Positions 18,715 to 27,030 of a DNA stretch of 58,209 bases are shown here, one piece after another. How positions within the stretch are numbered: position 1 is the first letter of the stretch; the number at the start of each line of letters is the position of its first letter. Made by a program: the position numbers and the translations under genes. Source of the DNA: Bryobacterales bacterium (GTDB lineage Bacteria; Acidobacteriota; Terriglobia; Bryobacterales; Bryobacteraceae); NCBI GenBank assembly GCA_003163855.1, contig PLRJ01000058.1:53601-111809 (forward strand), read 5' to 3'. The notes beneath the pieces were generated by a model. The model did not search any database and had not been told where the DNA came from. It saw nothing but the letters and a program-made list of their open reading frames with translations.

Positions 18715-20639
18715 CCGAGGAAAAATTTGGTGGCGTGAAAGGCCAGCCAGGAACCAGAGTACGCCAAGGCCAACATGTAAGTGAACTGGAAGGCGGGCCA
18801 CTTCCAGCCGCCGGTCTCGCGCTTCACCACTGCCAGGGTCGAAAAACACTGCATGGCAAAGGCGAAAAACACCAGCAGCGCCACCGCGCCCGCGGTGGAA
18901 AGGTCATGATGCACGGCCGTCTGCAGCGTCTGCGATGTCTCATCGCCGTTGATGCCGTAGATGGTGCCCAGCGTGCCCACGATGACTTCCCGCGCGGCAA
19001 AGGAAGTAATCAGGCCTATGCCGATTTTCCAGTTGAAACCCAGCGGCGCAATCAGCGGTTCAATGACTTTTCCAATCATGCCGATGTAGCTGTGCTCCAG
19101 CGCCGGCGCATGGCCGCCCACCAACGGCAGATTAGCCAGCACCCACAATCCCACTGCCACCGCTAAAATGACGGTACCGGCGCGATGCAGAAAAACCTTG
19201 GCCCGGTCTACCAGGCGCAAGCTTAACGAGCGCGCGGTAGGCCAGCGATAAGGCGGCATCTCCAGCAGGAACGACGAGCCCTTACTGCGCAATACAGTCG
19301 ATTTCAGCAACCTGGCGATGAAAACCGCCGTTACAAATCCTAGGACGTAGAGTCCCAGCATCACCAAAGTCGGCAGGGACAAAAAATCACCAAGTATATG
19401 CGTGTTCGGTACGAAAGCCGCGATCAGCAGCGTGTAAATCGGGAGCCGCGCCGAGCAGGTCATCAGGGGAGCGATCATGATGGTCGCCATACGGTCGCGC
19501 TTGTCCTCAATTACACGCGTAGACATGATGGCCGGCACAGCGCAGGCATACGCGGAAAGCAGAGGGATGAACGATTTGCCTTGAAGTCCGACCCGCGCCA
19601 TGGTGCGGTCGGCGATCAGCGCGGCGCGGGCAAGATACCCAGAGTCTTCCAGAACGCCGATAAAAAGAAAAAGCAGCAGAATTTGCGGAAGAAAAACCAG
19701 GACCGAACCCACGCCCTTCCAAATGCCGTCTACCAGCAGCGACCTCCAGGGCGAATCAGGAAGTACGTGCGTCATCCACAGGCCAGACACTTCAACGGCG
19801 GTTTGCAGGCCATCCATTATCGGCTTGGCCCAGGAAAAGATGCTCTGAAAGACGGCGATAACTATAGCGATGAAAATCAGCGGCCCGAAGAACGGGTGCA
19901 GAAACACGGCATCCAGCCGGCGTGTCCAGATAGGCGGCGCTGGAGCGCGGTAGGAGGCACGGGTTCCCAACTGGGCAGCCCATTGCCGGCATTTCGGAAC
20001 ATCCTGCAAAACGGGCAATTCGATCTTGGCCGGCGGAGCGTTCAGGCGAACAGCAGTGCCCAGCAGAAACTGCTGAATGCGGTCGATACCTTCGCCTTTC
20101 GATGCGCTAATCAAAGCTACCGGCGTTTTCAGTTCGGCAGAGAGTGCCGCCACATCTACTCGTCCGCCCCGCTTCTTCAGGTCGTCGGCCATGTTCAGCA
20201 GCACCAGTGTCGGCAGGCCCAAGCTTAGAATTGGCGCTGCCAGAACAAGGTTTCGGCCTAGATTGGTGACATCGACGATGAGAATAACAGCATCGGGCTT
20301 CGGGAAATCATCCCGTTCACCTTTCAATACGTCGTGCGTAACCTGTTCGTCTTCGGCGCGCGGGTTGAGGCTGTACACGCCGGGTAGGTCCACCAGGAAG
20401 ACTTCCTGTTCGCCCTTGAGTTTGGCCTTGCCCATGCGATGCTCCACGGTGACGCCGGGAAAGTTGGCCACCTTTTGCCGCAGCCCGGTCAGGCGGTTGA
20501 ACAGAGTCGATTTGCCTGAATTCGGGGGGCCAACAATAGCCACAATGATTGGCCTGTCCGCCCCCGGGCGCGGAGGCAAGATAGAAGGGTTTGGCAGAAG
20601 GTTCGCACGGGGGCGTCCATCTGAGTGGCAATCGTTCAT
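18711..20639 (-). CDS. feoB: ferrous iron transport protein B
   Basis: Fe(II) permease of the inner membrane, 642 aa, at the short end for FeoB. A cytoplasmic G domain has G1 GPPNSGKST (37-45), G3 DLPG (84-87) and G4 NMAD (149-152), followed by a short helical region. The membrane part has the two gate-type segments and helices such as LIFIAIVIAVFQSIF, and the family segment GFNWKIGIGLITSFAAREV. The N-terminus carries about 30 extra Pro/Arg-rich residues before the G domain. It follows feoA by 11 bp and overlaps trxB by four bases. Confidence 0.95.
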   Translation of the reverse strand: MNDCHSDGRPRANLLPNPSILPPRPGADRPIIVAIVGPPNSGKSTLFNRLTGLRQKVANFPGVTVEHRMGKAKLKGEQEVFLVDLPGVYSLNPRAEDEQVTHDVLKGERDDFPKPDAVILIVDVTNLGRNLVLAAPILSLGLPTLVLLNMADDLKKRGGRVDVAALSAELKTPVALISASKGEGIDRIQQFLLGTAVRLNAPPAKIELPVLQDVPKCRQWAAQLGTRASYRAPAPPIWTRRLDAVFLHPFFGPLIFIAIVIAVFQSIFSWAKPIMDGLQTAVEVSGLWMTHVLPDSPWRSLLVDGIWKGVGSVLVFLPQILLLFLFIGVLEDSGYLARAALIADRTMARVGLQGKSFIPLLSAYACAVPAIMSTRVIEDKRDRMATIMIAPLMTCSARLPIYTLLIAAFVPNTHILGDFLSLPTLVMLGLYVLGFVTAVFIARLLKSTVLRSKGSSFLLEMPPYRWPTARSLSLRLVDRAKVFLHRAGTVILAVAVGLWVLANLPLVGGHAPALEHSYIGMIGKVIEPLIAPLGFNWKIGIGLITSFAAREVIVGTLGTIYGINGDETSQTLQTAVHHDLSTAGAVALLVFFAFAMQCFSTLAVVKRETGGWKWPAFQFTYMLALAYSGSWLAFHATKFFLG

Positions 20640-20650
20640 TTACAAGACAC

Positions 20651-20938
20651 TCATTTCAAAACCACCAAGTCCGATTCACGATCGCGCCGAATGAACAGCC
20701 TTTGTGCAGTATCGCGGCGCAAAGCTACTTCCGATCCATCCACTCGATAAACGCGCGGACCACCGCCCGGAGCGCGGCGACCCAGCGTCACTTCATTTCC
20801 TGGAAGAAAGCCTAACTCCATCAGTCTTTGCGCTAGATCCTGCGGCAAATCTAAACGGTCGAGCACGCACCTCTGCCCCTTACGCAAGTCAGCCAAGGTT
20901 AGCTGACCGCTTTTCCCGAGTTTAGCTTGCAGCGGCAT
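20651..20938 (-). CDS. feoA: ferrous iron transport protein A
   Basis: A 95-aa cytoplasmic SH3-like protein that assists FeoB. The typical FeoA course is visible: LTLADLRKGQRCVLDRL, then RLMELGFLPGNEVTLG and a C-terminal EVALRRDTAQRLFIR. The ATG at 20938 is chosen because the upstream region holds the promoter; the longer reading to 21016 would start upstream of the -35 box. First gene of feoA-feoB-trxB. Confidence 0.9.
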   Translation of the reverse strand: MPLQAKLGKSGQLTLADLRKGQRCVLDRLDLPQDLAQRLMELGFLPGNEVTLGRRAPGGGPRVYRVDGSEVALRRDTAQRLFIRRDRESDLVVLK

Positions 20939-20957
20939 ACCTATATCCGACCATTTT

Positions 20958-20986
20958 AGTATGAGATAGTACGCGAGGTGTGTCAA
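20958..20986 (-). promoter_or_regulatory. sigma-70-type promoter of feoA-feoB-trxB
   Basis: On the minus strand a perfect -35 (TTGACA, plus positions 20981-20986) is followed after 17 bp by CATACT (20958-20963, 4 of 6). Initiation about 7 bp further puts the start near 20951, giving a leader of only about 12 bases before the feoA ATG. No clear Fur-box palindrome was seen. Confidence 0.5.
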
Positions 20987-21037
20987 TTGCTTGCATCGCA
21001 AGGGGATAGCAGCCATTTAGATGGCAAATCTTCAGCC

Positions 21038-21068
21038 TTGAGCAGAAGTTTGTACTTGATGCTATGAT
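21038..21068 (+). promoter_or_regulatory. candidate promoter of the MerR-type/TPR gene, possibly leaderless
   Basis: TATGAT at 21063-21068 (5 of 6) ends six bases before the GTG start codon at 21075, where transcription would be expected to begin. TTGAGC at 21038-21043 is a possible -35, but the 19-bp spacer is long. Confidence 0.4.
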
Positions 21069-21074
21069 CTTCCT

Positions 21075-22046
21075 GTGCTGCGGGAGTCCCTGGATCACCC
21101 CACGCCAGCCTTGGAGCGAGAAGCGGGCGGAGCTTTCTCCCGCAAAGAAGTATGCCGTCTGTTGAAAGTGGACAGCCGTCAGCTTCGAAGTTGGGAGCGC
21201 CAGCGCCTGATCCCCGAGCTGACGCAATTTAAGTTCACCGATCTGCTGAAGCTTAAGCGCCTTCTGAAACTGCGCCAGGAAAAAGCCAACCCGCACTTGG
21301 TACGCCAAGCGATGCATTCGCTGGAAGTCTATCTCAAGGACTCTCCGGGAGTTTCCGCCGACGTTCAGATTTATAAGGAAGGGCGGCGACTGCGTATTCA
21401 GATTGGCAAGCAGCGACTGGAAGCCGGCTCGGGGCAGATGCTGTTCGACTTCGCCGAAGAGGAAATAACCAAGCTTTTCCAGCTTCCCGGTTCGCAGAAA
21501 AATTCGGCTAACGTTGCAGAACGTCTGCGCAACAAGCTGGAAGCGGACCGCTGGTTTGAACATGCGCTGGAACTGGAACAGACCGGCGCACCCTATGAAG
21601 ATGTCATCGCCGCCTATCAAAAAGCGGTGGAGCTTGATCCTAAGAGCGCCGGAGCGCTGGTAAACCTTGGCACGGTCTTTTTTAACGGCCATGCCTGGGC
21701 CGATGCCGAAGAACATTACAAGAAGGCCCTGACCATCGATCCGGATTACGCGCTGGCGCATTTCAACCTTGGAAATCTTTACGACGAGCAGGACGATTTA
21801 GCGAATGCTGAAGAACATTACCAGCGCGCCCTCAGCCTGCATCCCAACTATGCGGATGCCCATTACAACTTGGCGCTTCTTTACCAGGGGATGCGTGACT
21901 TTATGCGCGCCGTCCGTCACTGGCGCGCCTATCTGAAACTGGATGCCGCCAGTACATGGGCACACATTGCGCGGCGTGAGCTCGACAAACTGGAAGCTTT
22001 AACAATCGTGCCGGGCAGCCGCAATTCGTCGATGAAGCTGGAGTAA
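21075..22046 (+). CDS. MerR-type helix-turn-helix protein with TPR repeats
   Basis: 323 aa. Residues about 16-75 form a MerR-like winged HTH (AFSRKEVCRLLKVDSRQLRSW, then a second helix pair ending RQEKANPHLVRQAMHSLE). After a linker with a beta-rich segment (about 95-140) there are four TPR units from about residue 158, for example AGALVNLGTVFFNGHAWADA and ALAHFNLGNLYDEQDDLANA. The combination suggests DNA binding with protein-protein input. Ligand and target genes are unknown. The start is GTG with no SD; a -10-like TATGAT ends just before it, so the mRNA may be leaderless. The MocA-like gene follows after 21 bp and is probably co-transcribed. Confidence 0.8.
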   Translation: MLRESLDHPTPALEREAGGAFSRKEVCRLLKVDSRQLRSWERQRLIPELTQFKFTDLLKLKRLLKLRQEKANPHLVRQAMHSLEVYLKDSPGVSADVQIYKEGRRLRIQIGKQRLEAGSGQMLFDFAEEEITKLFQLPGSQKNSANVAERLRNKLEADRWFEHALELEQTGAPYEDVIAAYQKAVELDPKSAGALVNLGTVFFNGHAWADAEEHYKKALTIDPDYALAHFNLGNLYDEQDDLANAEEHYQRALSLHPNYADAHYNLALLYQGMRDFMRAVRHWRAYLKLDAASTWAHIARRELDKLEALTIVPGSRNSSMKLE

Positions 22047-22067
22047 GCTAGAGGCGAAAAAGGTTCA

Positions 22068-22649
22068 ATGCAGTTGGGAGCAGTAATGCTGGCGGCCGGA
22101 TCCGCCAGCCGGATGGGCAGTATCAAACAACTGCTTCCGTATCGCGGCCGCACACTTATCGAGCACGCCATTCAACACGCCTCCGACGCCGGCTTTTCCC
22201 CCATCGTCGTCGTTCTCGGCGCGAAGGCGGAAGAAATTGAACCGGTCGTGCAAAAAACTTCCTGCCAGGTTGTTGTGAATCCCGATTGGGCCACGGGCAT
22301 GGGCTCGTCTCTTAAAGCCGGGGTCAAGAAACTTCTCGAACTTCGCCCGGACGCCCCGGGATTGGCTGCACTGCTGGCTGATCAGCCGCGAATTTCAGCA
22401 CGCCAGCTTATTTCCATGGTCCAAATCTTTGAGGAAGGAAGGTTCCCGATCGTCGCCTCGGAATATGACGGATCCATCGGCGTTCCAGCTATATTCGGCC
22501 ATGAATTTTTTCCCAATCTGCTAAACCTTCCCGCCGAAGCCGGCGCGCGCCATCTGCTGCGCGACGCCGGCCCGTACCTCCATCGCTATTCGCTTCCTGA
22601 AGCGGCTATCGACGTCGACACTCCGCACGATTACGCAGAGTTAAGTTAA
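22068..22649 (+). CDS. MocA/MobA-like nucleotidyltransferase
   Basis: 193 aa, a GT-A-fold NTP transferase of the molybdopterin cytidylyl/guanylyltransferase group. The nucleotide-binding start (MLAAGSASRMGSIKQLLPY), the metal-binding Asp in LLADQPRIS and the late segment AIDVDTPHDY are in the family order and length. The likely reaction is transfer of CMP to molybdopterin, as in MocA, but other substrates occur in this family. AAAAGG lies 4-5 bases before the ATG. No molybdenum enzyme is encoded nearby, so the role rests on homology. Confidence 0.75.
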   Translation: MQLGAVMLAAGSASRMGSIKQLLPYRGRTLIEHAIQHASDAGFSPIVVVLGAKAEEIEPVVQKTSCQVVVNPDWATGMGSSLKAGVKKLLELRPDAPGLAALLADQPRISARQLISMVQIFEEGRFPIVASEYDGSIGVPAIFGHEFFPNLLNLPAEAGARHLLRDAGPYLHRYSLPEAAIDVDTPHDYAELS

Positions 22650-22653
22650 GAAC

Positions 22654-23127
22654 CTACCAACCTAACTCGTGGTCGATCCGCATGTCGCGCGCCGCGCGCT
22701 TCACAAAATCCATAGCGGCGTCAATGTGGCGGTACGCCAAATCGCGCCAGCCGATGGCACTTGGGTTGTCTTCTTCACGCGCAATATCGGAACGTGATTT
22801 CTGAAGCAGTTCCATCACCTTGCGAAACCGATCGACGCGACCAAGACGCGCATCCACATGCGGATGATCTTCCAGATCCTTGTGATCGAGCACGCCGGCG
22901 CGGTCGATCTCGTGAATAGCGCGGTCCATCTCTTGATCAGCTTCATGCAGGCGGCGATTCACATTGGGATCTTCGCTGCCGCGAGCAATCCATTGGGCTG
23001 CACGTAAATCACTGCGCGCATGCAGATAAGCGGGGTGCCGTCCGGGCATATCGGCCTTCATGGTGACAGGCAGTAAGCCAAATAAGCCAGCGGCTAAAAG
23101 TGGAAGTAAGTTTTTGGTTTTGAGCAT
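22654..23127 (-). CDS. exported helical protein, 157 aa
   Basis: Starts at the ATG at 23127 with AGGAG about 9 bases upstream, followed by a signal peptide (MLKTKNLLPLLAAGLFGLLP, cleavage near MKA-DMP). The mature part is highly charged and His-rich, with repeated motifs that fit amphipathic helices (RSDLRAAQWIARG, MDRAIHEIDRAG, MELLQKSRSDIA). No cysteine remains in the mature protein. I recognise no named family. It converges with the MocA-like gene, four bases away. Confidence 0.65.
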   Translation of the reverse strand: MLKTKNLLPLLAAGLFGLLPVTMKADMPGRHPAYLHARSDLRAAQWIARGSEDPNVNRRLHEADQEMDRAIHEIDRAGVLDHKDLEDHPHVDARLGRVDRFRKVMELLQKSRSDIAREEDNPSAIGWRDLAYRHIDAAMDFVKRAARDMRIDHELGW

Positions 23128-23220
23128 GAGTATTGACTCCTGCACTCCCAAACGGCCAACTTCATAGCCGGATTACGTACTTGTTCGATAACGAATATCT
23201 TTTAATAAGCCGAAGATTCC

Positions 23221-24066
23221 TTAATGCGGCGCAGGTGGAGATGGCCGCGGCGCATCGGCAGGCGGCGGTGTCGCCTCGTCACCGAAGGATACGTTGGAGT
23301 CAGCTTCAAACCGCTTGTAATTCATGTACCGGACAATGGTTCGAATGCGCTGCGGAAAAGTGCGAAAGTACAACGTATCGTCGGCATAGGTCTCAACTGG
23401 GAAGAACCACTTGCCATCAATCTCGCGCCTTATGGTGGTGAAGTGCGGCGTAAGATTCTGCTCTTTGGTGTTATCAATCTGCGGCACGGCTTGCCCTTCG
23501 CTTCGCACCACTGCAAAATCCGACTGCCGCACCCACAGCGTGCCTTCAAAGAATCGCTGACCTGCCAGAATCTGCTTCGGCCGCACATATTCAACGAAGC
23601 AGGGGATACCGTCCATCACCTGTTCGCCCTCGTAGCGGCCTTCATATTGTGAAATTTTGTCGGTGGTCAAGAGAAAGGGCTGGATATTCCGAATGTCGTT
23701 GAAATCTTCCTGCGTCAACCGTATGCGCGTCAGTGTGCTCTTGCCGGGCTGCACGATCTGCTCGCTGCGCGTCATCTTCGGCGAGAACGTGATATCGCGC
23801 ACCTCATGATATTCGCCCGTCACCTGCCCTTGCACATTAAACTCCTGCACCGTCACCGATTGCCGGTACGTGTAGTTGTCGCGCGCTTTCTCATTCTGCG
23901 ACTCGCGCACCGCTATTTTGCGCAGAAAACCCTCCGGCGGATCCGCCGCATGCGCTAGTAAGGGCAACAACATCCCCGATGCTACGATGAGGGCGATGCT
24001 TCGGACCCTGCGTCCGTTTCTTATAACGTTAGTCTGCACTTGGCTTGCTCTTGTTCTGGCTGCCAT
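23221..24066 (-). CDS. exported beta-rich protein, possible LolA-like fold
   Basis: 281 aa. A signal peptide (SIALIVASGMLLPLLAHA) is followed by a beta-rich domain (for example TYRQSVTVQEFNVQGQVTG and GTLWVRQSDFAVVRSEGQ) and a Pro-rich tail. The pattern of long strands with conserved Trp/Val pairs recalls lipoprotein-carrier-like (LolA/LolB) folds of acidobacterial secreted proteins; this is an inference without a signature motif. The start is ambiguous: ATG 24066 and GTG 24039 both give a full signal peptide but overlap the divergent CPBP gene by 80 or 53 bp. ATG 23973 avoids the overlap but leaves too short a signal. Confidence 0.6.
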   Translation of the reverse strand: MAARTRASQVQTNVIRNGRRVRSIALIVASGMLLPLLAHAADPPEGFLRKIAVRESQNEKARDNYTYRQSVTVQEFNVQGQVTGEYHEVRDITFSPKMTRSEQIVQPGKSTLTRIRLTQEDFNDIRNIQPFLLTTDKISQYEGRYEGEQVMDGIPCFVEYVRPKQILAGQRFFEGTLWVRQSDFAVVRSEGQAVPQIDNTKEQNLTPHFTTIRREIDGKWFFPVETYADDTLYFRTFPQRIRTIVRYMNYKRFEADSNVSFGDEATPPPADAPRPSPPAPH

Positions 24067-24982
24067 CGTTTATTCGAAGCGGCTCACCCACTCCTCCTGG
24101 ATATTTACGGCGGCGCTCCCGGCTTTCCTGTTCGAGTCGGCACTGTATCTTGGGTCCATATTTACTGAGACGCGCGCGTGCTTCGCATCGCTTCGTCCGG
24201 TTCGCCTGCAAGGCATGCTTCTTTGGGCCTCCGCTCTCATTCCTTACACGATCTTAAGCTTCGCCGCAGGCACGTTTCATGGCAACGCTTTTTATTTGCT
24301 GGCGGTATTGACCGGGGCATTTGCCATGTGGCACGCCATTCTGCCGCGACGTCTCGCGTACGACGTCGGATTTCTTGTTATCGCCGCGGCGCCGTTCATC
24401 ACACGCGTCTTTACGCGGCTCTATATTTCGCCCGATCCGCATGCGCAGATGGATATTCTTGGCCACTTGATGTGGATTCGCACAGGGGTAATAGCGATGC
24501 TGGTGCTGCGTGCCTGGAATCCCGGACCGTTCAGCTTCTGGCCGACGGCGCGCGAATGGCGCATGGGTGGATTCGCTTTTCTATGCGCCATCATTCCTTT
24601 GTTGGGCCTCGCGTTGGCGTTGCATGATGTTCGTTATGCGCCCTCGACGGGTCCTTGGTGGCGGGTTGGCGGGTTGACGCTTGGCTACTTCTTCAGTGCC
24701 TTGTGGGTCATCGCGATTGGTGAGGAACTTTTCTTTCGCGGAGTCATTGAGCGAGCATTGCTGGATCACTGGAAAATTCCGCCCGTTGCGGTAGCGGTAT
24801 CGGCAGTTCTTTACGGATGCGCTCACCTCTGGTACCGGGCTTTTCCCAACTGGCAGCACACTGTTGTTACTACTCTTCTAGGCGTTGCTTTAGGCATCGT
24901 GTATTTCCGCGCTGGAAGCGTTCGAGCCTGCATGGTGACGCATGCCTTGGTAGTTACCACCTGGAGATTATTCTTCAAGTAG
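23987..24982 (+). CDS. CPBP-family intramembrane metalloprotease
   Basis: 331 aa with about eight transmembrane helices. The C-terminal Abi/CPBP domain has all signature residues: Glu246-Glu247-x-x-x-Arg251 (EELFFRG), His280 (YGCAHLW) and His319 (MVTHALV), which would coordinate zinc inside the membrane. Family members process prenylated proteins or peptides, or act in bacteriocin immunity; the substrate here is unknown. The ATG at 23987 is used, with 23996 as alternative. Neither has a strong SD, and the 5' end overlaps the divergent secreted-protein gene. The stop lies directly next to the stop of the convergent DUF5054 gene. Confidence 0.8.
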   Translation: MRAMLRTLRPFLITLVCTWLALVLAAIVYSKRLTHSSWIFTAALPAFLFESALYLGSIFTETRACFASLRPVRLQGMLLWASALIPYTILSFAAGTFHGNAFYLLAVLTGAFAMWHAILPRRLAYDVGFLVIAAAPFITRVFTRLYISPDPHAQMDILGHLMWIRTGVIAMLVLRAWNPGPFSFWPTAREWRMGGFAFLCAIIPLLGLALALHDVRYAPSTGPWWRVGGLTLGYFFSALWVIAIGEELFFRGVIERALLDHWKIPPVAVAVSAVLYGCAHLWYRAFPNWQHTVVTTLLGVALGIVYFRAGSVRACMVTHALVVTTWRLFFK

Positions 24983-27025
24983 CTAGCCGACCGCTATCCG
25001 AAAACGGAACCGCGCTGGCTCGCCGAACCACTGCACGTAGTTTGTTCCCCAGCCATTATTGAACAGACTGTAATGGAAGCCTTGCGATAAATCCGGTTGG
25101 TTATTCGAGAAAAAAATGGGTGACATAACACCGAGCGACACCACCACCGCGTCCATCGACTCAATCTTTACTGCACGCTTGCCATACGCATAGGCCACTG
25201 GTCCAGTTACAGCATGAATGTGGCGATTCCCTCCACTGACAACATCAAAAGGCGACACTGGCTGCTCAAGTTTTGACATCGTCCACTTCCGCGGTTCTGC
25301 AACTTGCGGCTGAAAAGTAAGCCACATTGCCTCGGGCATGCGATTCGCGCGTTTTTCTAACCACACAAGTTCCAGGTTCACTGTCGCGCGCTCATCGTCA
25401 ATGTCGGCAATGAGATAAACGTTCTCCGGCCAAGCCGTGACTGCATCCTCCGACTGTCTTCCGAATCCGAGTTCCGCTACCAACCGATTCTTCCCCTGCC
25501 ACATCTTTACGACCGTGGGATTCCACTTAGCGCTCTTAGCCCCAAACGACTCTATGTTCGGTTTACCAAAGTCCTTAGGAGCCCAATCCGTTTTCACTGT
25601 TATGTAGGACGCTAGGAAGCGATTGTAATCGTCCTTGGAAAGTGTCTGGTAAGTAAGCAATGCCAGCGGATTCTCCGCCTCGGCAATGCTATGCCCCGTG
25701 TGTTTGTCTTCATACTGCGAGATGGCGCCGGTCCGTGGGTCCAATCCTATGCGAAAGCGCCCGGTTTCCATCGCTGTGCCTGGCTCCATCAAAGACAGTC
25801 CTGCTAAATCGGGCTTGCGCGGTGCAAGCATCGCCATACGCTTGCCTGCTTCCAACCGAAGGCCCGGCGCGAGTGCCTTCACACCATCGTCAATATCATT
25901 CCGCTTCTCCACCCAACTGCCGGTCACTGTTCGATACTTCGGCGTCGCCAGCATCACAGCCAGGTCTTTCGGCGTGTAATGGTCGTTATCGAGCCACGTC
26001 TTGGTATCTGTTCCCCAGGTATGCTCAACCGCCAAAGAAAACCTTTGCAGAAACGCCAGATCCTGTTCATCCCCGGGAGCAATCGCCCCACGTTTCACCC
26101 AGTCCGCCCGCAGTCGAAGCAATTCGCGATAGCGAGCCAGCTTCGTAGGATCACTCGCCACGCCATGAATCCAGGTATCGCCAATCTCTTGCGTCAATAC
26201 CGGGAGCTGGCTGCGAAAAGGCAGAACGGCTTCGGCAATGTCAGTCAGGCTTGCAGCGCGGATCACGGCCCCCGGAAACTGCGCACGTAAATCGGCATAT
26301 ATCTTCTGAATCTCTTCGAATGTATGCGGACCGCTGTTGTCGTCTCTGACTTCAACCGCAACCGCCAGATCCGACCCCGGCACTGTCACCACGCCGCCAT
26401 AGTCCGTGCGATGGTACATCACCATTAGTTGCTTGCCATCGGAATCCTGCCAGACAAAAAGCGGCGGAACATCGGGCGGAGTGCTGGCTGAATTGACGCC
26501 AATATCCAGAAACGTCACACCAGCTTCGGCGAGCGGGCCGACCAACCCGCGCGTATGCCCCGGCACATCGGTCATCTTCGCGCCACTGGTGCGACGGCCG
26601 AAGCGCTTATCTAAAGCCTTCGAAAAACCAACGCAGCCGATGATAGCCGATCGATCCAGCAGTTCCGATTGCCAGGTGAACGGCAATGCGTGCCACGCGA
26701 TGTCACCGCGCATGATGGCGGCTTCCATTTGCCCGGTCTGCGCTGTGGATGCCTGCTTCAGATAGGAATACAGCAACCACGATCCGGTGGTCCAGACATA
26801 TCTGTCCGCGCCCGTAGCCCGCATGCGAGAGGCCACAGCTACCGCTTGCGGATAAAACTCGTCGAAGTACCTGCGAATGATGGCTGCTTGTGTATCTACA
26901 AAGCCAACGTCCAAGTGGCATTTAAACACCACCAGCACGCGCTTGACGCCGGTCGAATCTTGAGCGAACAGTTCGGCGCTCGCAGCAGATGCAACCAGGC
27001 CGGAAAGGAAACAGCGGCGGTTCAT
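24983..27025 (-). CDS. DUF5054/GH38-like protein, Tat-type export
   Basis: 680 aa. The N-terminus (MNRRCFLSGLVASAASA) fits a twin-arginine signal. The first half resembles the glycoside hydrolase family 38 alpha-mannosidase barrel, with HLD at 37-39 (FKCHLDVGF) as a metal-binding pair and Asp153-x-x-x-His in MTDVPGHTRG as the probable nucleophile region. A conserved WGTDTKTWLDNDHY lies about mid-protein, and the rest is a beta-sandwich. I recall this as the DUF5054 group; its substrate is not established. The ATG at 27025 lies five bases after the stop of the PLP lyase gene, so the two are probably in one operon, although no metabolic link is evident. Confidence 0.75.
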   Translation of the reverse strand: MNRRCFLSGLVASAASAELFAQDSTGVKRVLVVFKCHLDVGFVDTQAAIIRRYFDEFYPQAVAVASRMRATGADRYVWTTGSWLLYSYLKQASTAQTGQMEAAIMRGDIAWHALPFTWQSELLDRSAIIGCVGFSKALDKRFGRRTSGAKMTDVPGHTRGLVGPLAEAGVTFLDIGVNSASTPPDVPPLFVWQDSDGKQLMVMYHRTDYGGVVTVPGSDLAVAVEVRDDNSGPHTFEEIQKIYADLRAQFPGAVIRAASLTDIAEAVLPFRSQLPVLTQEIGDTWIHGVASDPTKLARYRELLRLRADWVKRGAIAPGDEQDLAFLQRFSLAVEHTWGTDTKTWLDNDHYTPKDLAVMLATPKYRTVTGSWVEKRNDIDDGVKALAPGLRLEAGKRMAMLAPRKPDLAGLSLMEPGTAMETGRFRIGLDPRTGAISQYEDKHTGHSIAEAENPLALLTYQTLSKDDYNRFLASYITVKTDWAPKDFGKPNIESFGAKSAKWNPTVVKMWQGKNRLVAELGFGRQSEDAVTAWPENVYLIADIDDERATVNLELVWLEKRANRMPEAMWLTFQPQVAEPRKWTMSKLEQPVSPFDVVSGGNRHIHAVTGPVAYAYGKRAVKIESMDAVVVSLGVMSPIFFSNNQPDLSQGFHYSLFNNGWGTNYVQWFGEPARFRFRIAVG

Positions 27026-27030
27026 GAAGC

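Noticed and set aside
19398-20228. Plus-strand ORF of 276 codons within feoB
   Set aside because: Arg/Gln-rich antisense shadow of a clear feoB.
20922-21761. Minus-strand ORF of 279 codons
   Set aside because: Opposite the MerR-type/TPR gene, which has domain evidence; this frame has none.
23987-24982. CPBP (Abi) protease as part of a phage-defence island
   Set aside because: No other defence gene or mobile element is present; the family is broad.
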